A DNA stretch of 64,000 nucleotides, taken from the NCBI RefSeq assembly GCF_003342675.1, contig NZ_CP031148.1:2976001-3040000 (forward strand), in the 5' to 3' direction. The notes below the pieces were generated by a model. That model saw nothing but the letters and a program-made list of their open reading frames with translations. It had not been told where the DNA came from and searched no databases. Numbering within the stretch: position 1 is the stretch's first letter; each line of letters starts with the position of its first letter. Shown here piece by piece: positions 61,001 through 64,000 of this stretch. This DNA comes from Haloplanus rubicundus. GTDB lineage: Archaea; Halobacteriota; Halobacteria; Halobacteriales; Haloferacaceae. A program made the position numbers and the translations under genes.

Positions 61001-61095
61001 TCGCCCCCGGCGCCTCCTGTCGCACCCAACTCGGCGACCACTACGACGAGAAACCGCCGACGCCGGTCGAAGCGCTCGCCGAGGCGCTGAACTAG
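58078..61095 (+). CDS. FAD-linked lactate/glycolate dehydrogenase fused to Fe-S and CCG domains
   Basis: 1005 residues. FAD_binding_4 domain: YCAEREIPVLPRGGGTSLAGQ and VLGGAIGNNSTGSHSLKYGKT. An FAD-oxidase C domain ends with VSGEHGDGRARTQW. Fe-S region: CHGCGGCRGPQ (about residue 599) and CIGCKGCSKDCPSEV (about 663). Two CCG segments follow: YHGHCHQKSTRKDHH (about 906) and SGCCGMAGSFGYE (about 938). The set equals D-lactate dehydrogenase or glycolate oxidase GlcD plus GlpC-like subunit in one chain. TATA-like ATTTTAAG (58046-58053) is 32 bp before the ATG. Confidence 0.93.
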   Translation: MATTGDAADDPASAGDYDYRSDDVDRPGMVDDLDDLIAGAVRFDDYSRQLYATDASAYEMTPIGVVFPTSTADVAAVVDYCAEREIPVLPRGGGTSLAGQTVNEAVVLDFSKEMDDVLEMDPENRRARAQPGVKLGDLNAELAPHGLKFAPDPAWGDKSVLGGAIGNNSTGSHSLKYGKTDAYVEEVEVVLADGTVTTLGEVTMDELRAGADPDGSLEERFYAEALRIVDEEADEVREKYPNLKRNVSGYNLDVLIDEAESDSVNLARLLAGSEGTLAIITEATVSLEPVPETKAIGLLTYDDLLDAMEDVAPILEHDPAAVEVMDDVLLDLARETAEFRDVVGMLPEGTDSVLLVEFYAESDADGREKVADLIADRVPDGESDADPSDGAADLTPEPRRARAAMEAHDPETREKFWKMRKSGLPILLGRTSDAKHIAFIEDTAIPAENLPAYVADFQDILDDHDTFASYYAHAGPGVLHIRPLVNTKTVEGVAEMESIADAATDLVVKYDGSVSGEHGDGRARTQWNRKLYGDHLWNVFRDLKTAVDPDWLLNPGNVCGDADMTEHLRFGPDYDFDAGFDSALNWDNENGFQGMVELCHGCGGCRGPQETTGGVMCPTYRASQEEITATRGRANLLRQAMSGDLDDEEQFDVEFMHEVLDLCIGCKGCSKDCPSEVDLAKLKAEVTHEHHQRHGSTLRDRLFANIDALNALGSTLAPLSNWAAKVPGARTVMEKTVGIAKDRSLPTFHRESLVDWFEARGGAQVDASEADRRVLLFPDSYTTYNAPEAGKAAVRVLEAANVHVEIPDDVTGSGRPPFSKGFLDLAREQAATNVDALAPRVREGWDVVVVEPSDAVMFQSDYLDLLSGEDAETVAANSYGIMEYVDAFRLDESLDVDAPAETLTYHGHCHQKSTRKDHHAVGVLRRAGYAVDPLDSGCCGMAGSFGYEAEHLSMSKAIGRILFDQVDDSPGDRIVAPGASCRTQLGDHYDEKPPTPVEALAEALN

Positions 61096-61850
61096 AGCGG
61101 CGTCGCCGCCGCCCACAGACGCTCGTGGAGGTCACGCGCCCACCGCGTCGCCGCGGGGTCGTCGCTGCCGACGAACCCCCGCGGCGTCTCGTCGCGGTAG
61201 ACGACCAGCCCCATCTCGGGGCCGTCGGGCGTCTCCGCCAGGACCAGCGAGACGGGGTCGTCCCGGTCGAGACGGCACAGGGCCACGCGGCCGAGGTCCA
61301 TCGCTTCCCGCATCTCCCCGGGCCGAGCCGAGCGCTGTCGATCGATCACGCGATCCGTCGCCACGAACGTGCCGGTCATGCCGTCGAGCACTCTGTCGTG
61401 GTAGAGGCGGGCGTGGCGGGAGAGAAACCGACCGGTGTACACCGAGACGTGGGTGGCGTCCGCGACGAGCGCGGCGACGCACTCGACCGGCCGGTTCGGA
61501 GCGTGCGGATGGGCCTCGACGACGCGCGCCCCGTCGAGAACGGAGAGGTCGACGTCAAAGGAGAGGTCGACGCCGTCGAACAGCGGTGCGACGGCAGCGG
61601 CGGTGGCGGTCCGCCGCCGCCGCTCGTCGTGGGCGGCGAGCGCCAGCCGACCGGCGACCGTTACCCGATACCCTTCGTCCGACGCCGCCACGAAACCGTG
61701 CGTCTCCAGTTCGCGGATCGACCGCTCCGCCGTCGACCGCGAAACGTCGATTCGCTCCGACAGTCCGGCCTTCGACGCCGGCGCCTCGCCGAGGGTACGA
61801 AGCGTGTCGAGACGCCGGTCGACGGTGGCCACGGCCGAGGAGTCGGTCAC
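61092..61850 (-). CDS. wHTH transcriptional regulator with FilR1/DUF1724-like domain
   Basis: 252 residues. wHTH at the N-terminus (EAPASKAGLSERIDVSRSTAERSIRELETHGFV, then YRVTVAGRLAL). The C-terminal half (AHPHAPNRPVECVAALVADATHVSVYTGRFLSRHARLYHDRV) resembles the ligand domain of archaeal FilR1/DUF1724 regulators. A minus-strand TATA-like box at 61870-61880 lies about 30 bp before the ATG. Its stop shares CTAG with the dehydrogenase; the two face each other. Confidence 0.82.
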   Translation of the reverse strand: MTDSSAVATVDRRLDTLRTLGEAPASKAGLSERIDVSRSTAERSIRELETHGFVAASDEGYRVTVAGRLALAAHDERRRRTATAAAVAPLFDGVDLSFDVDLSVLDGARVVEAHPHAPNRPVECVAALVADATHVSVYTGRFLSRHARLYHDRVLDGMTGTFVATDRVIDRQRSARPGEMREAMDLGRVALCRLDRDDPVSLVLAETPDGPEMGLVVYRDETPRGFVGSDDPAATRWARDLHERLWAAATPL

Positions 61851-62070
61851 CGACCCTCACCACCGATATTTTTATATATTTGAACTCACCCGCTGACGTA
61901 TTCTCCAGGCGGTAACATGAAGCTATCGTCGAATGTGTTTAATAGTGCCGGGGTGCCTCTGACACGAAGGGTCGTGGCGGGTTGCCCGGCCCGCCTCCCG
62001 ACCGTTGCCCGACCGACGGCCGATTCGCCCGGATCGGCCGGCGGTTGGGCGTCCCCGGTCGCCCATACTT
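61851..62070. other. Intergenic region
   Basis: Contains the promoter of the regulator, including an AT-rich segment TATTTTTATATATTTG (61867-61882). From about 61935 to 62070 no gene is supported. A mild AT-rich spot lies near 61935-61952. Confidence 0.45.
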
Positions 62071-62505
62071 CTACACCGCTCGGCGAGCGTCTCGATGTGC
62101 CGCCTCGACGGCCGTCCGTATCGACTCGATACCCCGACCGACCGCGAGATGCGAGCGACAGCCACAGTCCGAGGCGCCGAAGCCGGCGACCGGGCCGTCG
62201 GGGAGGCGGGCGGCAACGGCACACTCGGCGTCGACGCCGGGTGACGTGACGACGCCGACCAGTTCGGTCGTCGGGTGCCCGGTCAGGTAGTCGACGTGCC
62301 AGTGTCGAGTGTCGTGGTCGCCGGCCGCGACGCGCCGGTGACGGTCGACGCGGGCGAAGCCGCCGCTGCCGAGGGCGCTCCCGGTGTAGGCGTACGCGCC
62401 GGCAGGGAGGGCGTGCGTACCGAGCGCGCCGACGGCGATTTCGGCCGGGTCGGGCAGGGACAACAGGAGGGTGTAGGTGCCACCCGCGGCGTCCGTGTCG
62501 TCCAT
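62071..62505 (-). CDS. DUF123 GIY-YIG-like nuclease family protein
   Basis: 144 residues. GGTYTLLLSLPDPAEIAVGALG corresponds to the GIY strand and the YTGSALGSGGFARVDRHRRV stretch to the YIG element. HWHVDYLTGHPTTELVGVV and CAVAARLPDGPVAGFGASDCGCRSHL continue the family pattern with paired cysteines. Function unproven; related domains occur in endonuclease III-linked proteins. Confidence 0.8.
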   Translation of the reverse strand: MDDTDAAGGTYTLLLSLPDPAEIAVGALGTHALPAGAYAYTGSALGSGGFARVDRHRRVAAGDHDTRHWHVDYLTGHPTTELVGVVTSPGVDAECAVAARLPDGPVAGFGASDCGCRSHLAVGRGIESIRTAVEAAHRDARRAV

Positions 62506-62627
62506 GTGGCCGCGTGCGGCGTCGGGGAGGAAAACGGTGTCGTGATCCGCGGCCGCGCGTCGCCCACCCCCGACGCCGAAGTCGGCGGGACCGCAACCGG
62601 TATGACCGTGCCGTCCCGAGCGGCGAT

Positions 62628-64000
62628 GTGGACGCCGTCGACCGACTGCGTGCGCGCGCCGGCGAGGGGCAGCTCGCCGACTACCGCCGCCTCCCGGGCC
62701 GCGAGCCGACGTACGCCGACTGTGATCTCGAACCGCGACTGGCGAGTGCGCTCGCCGACCGGGGGATCGACCGCCTCTACCGCCACCAGGTCGAGGCCAT
62801 CGAGGCCGTTCGCGACGGCCGGGACGCCGTGCTCGCGACGCCGACGGCGAGCGGCAAGAGCCTCGCGTACACCGTCCCCGCGTTCGAGCGGGCGATGGAT
62901 CACGGGGGTCGCACGCTGTATCTCGGCCCGCAGAACGCCCTCATCGCCGATCAGGCCGAGAGCCTCTCCGAACTCGCGTGCGACCTGGGGTTCGGGAGCC
63001 GCGTCTCCGTCGACACCTACACCGGCCGGCTCTCGCAGGCCGAGAAACGGGACGTACGCGATCGACGACCGACGGTCCTCCTCTCGAACCCCGACATGCT
63101 TCACTACGGCCTCCTGCCCCACGGTCACCGGCTGTGGGAGTGGCTCTTCTCCTCGCTGGACCTCGTCGTCGTCGACGAGGTCCACGGCTACCGCGGCGTC
63201 TTCGGGAGCCACGTCGCCCTCGTCTTCCGACGGCTCGCCCGCCTCTGTGAGCGGTTCGGGAGCGACCCGCAGTTCGTCTGCTGTTCGGCCACCATCGGCA
63301 ACCCGGTCGAACACGCCGCGCGCCTGACCGACCGGCCCGAGTCGGGGTTCGCGCTCGTCGACGAGGAGACGAGCGGCCGGGGGCCGCGCCACTGGCTCCT
63401 CTGGAACCCCCCCGAGTACGAGGGCGACGGGGGCTCTGGACGGCGCCGGTCTAGCCACGTCGAGACGAAGCGACTGTTCGCCGACCTGGTGGCTGAGGGG
63501 CACCAGAGCCTCGTCTTCACGCGGGCGCGACAGACCGCCGAACGCTACGCCACCGAGAGCGCCGACACCCTCCGCGACCGGGGCGAGCGGGACCTGGCGA
63601 ACCGGATCGAGGCGTACCAGGCCTCGCTGCGGGACGACCGCCGGCGCGACATCGAGGACGGCCTCCACGACGGCGACGTGCGGGGCGTCTGGAGCACGAG
63701 CGCGCTCGAACTCGGCGTCGACGTGGGGGGACTCGACGCCGTCCTCCTCGACGGCTACCCCGGCACCCGGATGTCGACGTTCCAGCGCGCGGGGCGGGCG
63801 GGTCGCGGATCGGACCCGGCGCTCGTCGGCCTCGTCGCCGGCGAGGACCAGTTGGACCAGTATCTGATGGCGAACCCCGACGACCTCTTTGCCGGCGACC
63901 CGGAGCGGGCGACCGTCGACCCCGAGAACGAACACCTGTTGCCCGCCCACGTCGCGTCGGCGGCCGCGGAGAACTGGCTGTCGCGGGCCGACGAGGCCCA
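62628..64000 (+). CDS. DEAD/DEAH-box ATP-dependent helicase (Hrq1/COG1205-like), 5' part
   Basis: At least 457 residues in frame from the GTG at 62628, running off the end of the window. Walker A/motif I is ATPTASGKSLAYTVP, motif II VVVDEVHGYRG (DEVH), motif III CSATI. Motifs IV-VI are in the SLVFTRARQTAERYA, GVWSTSALELGVDVGGLDAV and STFQRAGRAGRGSD segments. N-terminal REPTYADCDLEPRLASALADRGIDRLYRHQVEAIEAV is the Q-like entry region. The start is uncertain because no ATG is available in this frame nearby; the C-terminal MrfA-type zinc domain would be beyond the window. Confidence 0.88.
   Translation, partial: MDAVDRLRARAGEGQLADYRRLPGREPTYADCDLEPRLASALADRGIDRLYRHQVEAIEAVRDGRDAVLATPTASGKSLAYTVPAFERAMDHGGRTLYLGPQNALIADQAESLSELACDLGFGSRVSVDTYTGRLSQAEKRDVRDRRPTVLLSNPDMLHYGLLPHGHRLWEWLFSSLDLVVVDEVHGYRGVFGSHVALVFRRLARLCERFGSDPQFVCCSATIGNPVEHAARLTDRPESGFALVDEETSGRGPRHWLLWNPPEYEGDGGSGRRRSSHVETKRLFADLVAEGHQSLVFTRARQTAERYATESADTLRDRGERDLANRIEAYQASLRDDRRRDIEDGLHDGDVRGVWSTSALELGVDVGGLDAVLLDGYPGTRMSTFQRAGRAGRGSDPALVGLVAGEDQLDQYLMANPDDLFAGDPERATVDPENEHLLPAHVASAAAENWLSRADEA

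Noticed and set aside
57454-61116. 1220-residue open frame on the minus strand across lctP and the dehydrogenase
   Set aside because: It spans two well-supported genes and the intergenic promoter; composition is that of an antisense frame.

Overview
The window comes from a high-GC haloarchaeon. Predicted proteins are very acidic, most genes have a TATA-like box about 30 bp before the start codon with no leader, and the families are typical of Halobacteria: DUF7344 regulators, UPF0058, DUF555, archaeal type IV pilins, GatD, MptA and aIF2-beta. It looks like ordinary chromosome. No transposase, integrase, CRISPR array, rRNA or replication origin was seen. Genus cannot be fixed from the sequence; a Haloferacales-like organism is a reasonable guess.

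Layout: 1-778 is the 3' end of sdhA. Positions 780-2750 hold three tandem type IV pilin genes with almost identical promoters, 5' leaders and N-termini. Positions 2793-4238 carry small proteins, followed by leaderless carB (4482-7715). Positions 7720-16717 mix NAD kinase, a KaiC-like ATPase, a nitroreductase, a stress protein, a cupin, a two-wHTH regulator, gatD, a GNAT enzyme and an FAD oxidoreductase. Positions 16835-24533 hold a pyridine-nucleotide oxidoreductase, the three-gene NAD(P) transhydrogenase operon, a PPOX-fold protein, mptA and a TrmB regulator. Positions 24583-32323 contain a YyaL-type thioredoxin protein, FxsA, tRNA-Ile, a HicBA toxin-antitoxin pair, universal stress proteins and a CBS-domain protein with an HPF-like tail.

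At 32349-32697 a probable initiator tRNA-Met is followed, in its own sense, by two tandem copies of a roughly 137-bp unit. Each unit carries a copy of the tRNA 3' end plus an inverted copy of part of it. The same design recurs at tRNA-Lys (48757-48948), with arms that match that other tRNA. This is the most unusual structure in the window.

Positions 32825-38585 hold a methyltransferase, a zinc-ribbon protein, aIF2-beta, a secreted von Willebrand A protein flanked by two membrane-bound DUF7344 regulators, UPF0058 and DUF555. Positions 38810-40798 are an arsenic resistance operon (arsR-acr3-arsC). Next come OGG, an APC permease and thrS. Positions 45542-48137 are a minus-strand group (glutaredoxin, DUF1326, DUF2182, response regulator) beside an AT-rich patch and an orphan exported protein. 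Positions 49049-50796 are a TrkA-N/DHH protein and a PRC-barrel protein. Positions 50845-61850 form a lactate-utilization region: LUD-domain proteins with a LutB-CCG fusion, an Nramp-like transporter, a wHTH regulator, lactate permease, a 1005-aa FAD/Fe-S/CCG dehydrogenase and a second regulator. The window ends with a DUF123 nuclease-like gene and the 5' part of a DEAD/DEAH helicase.
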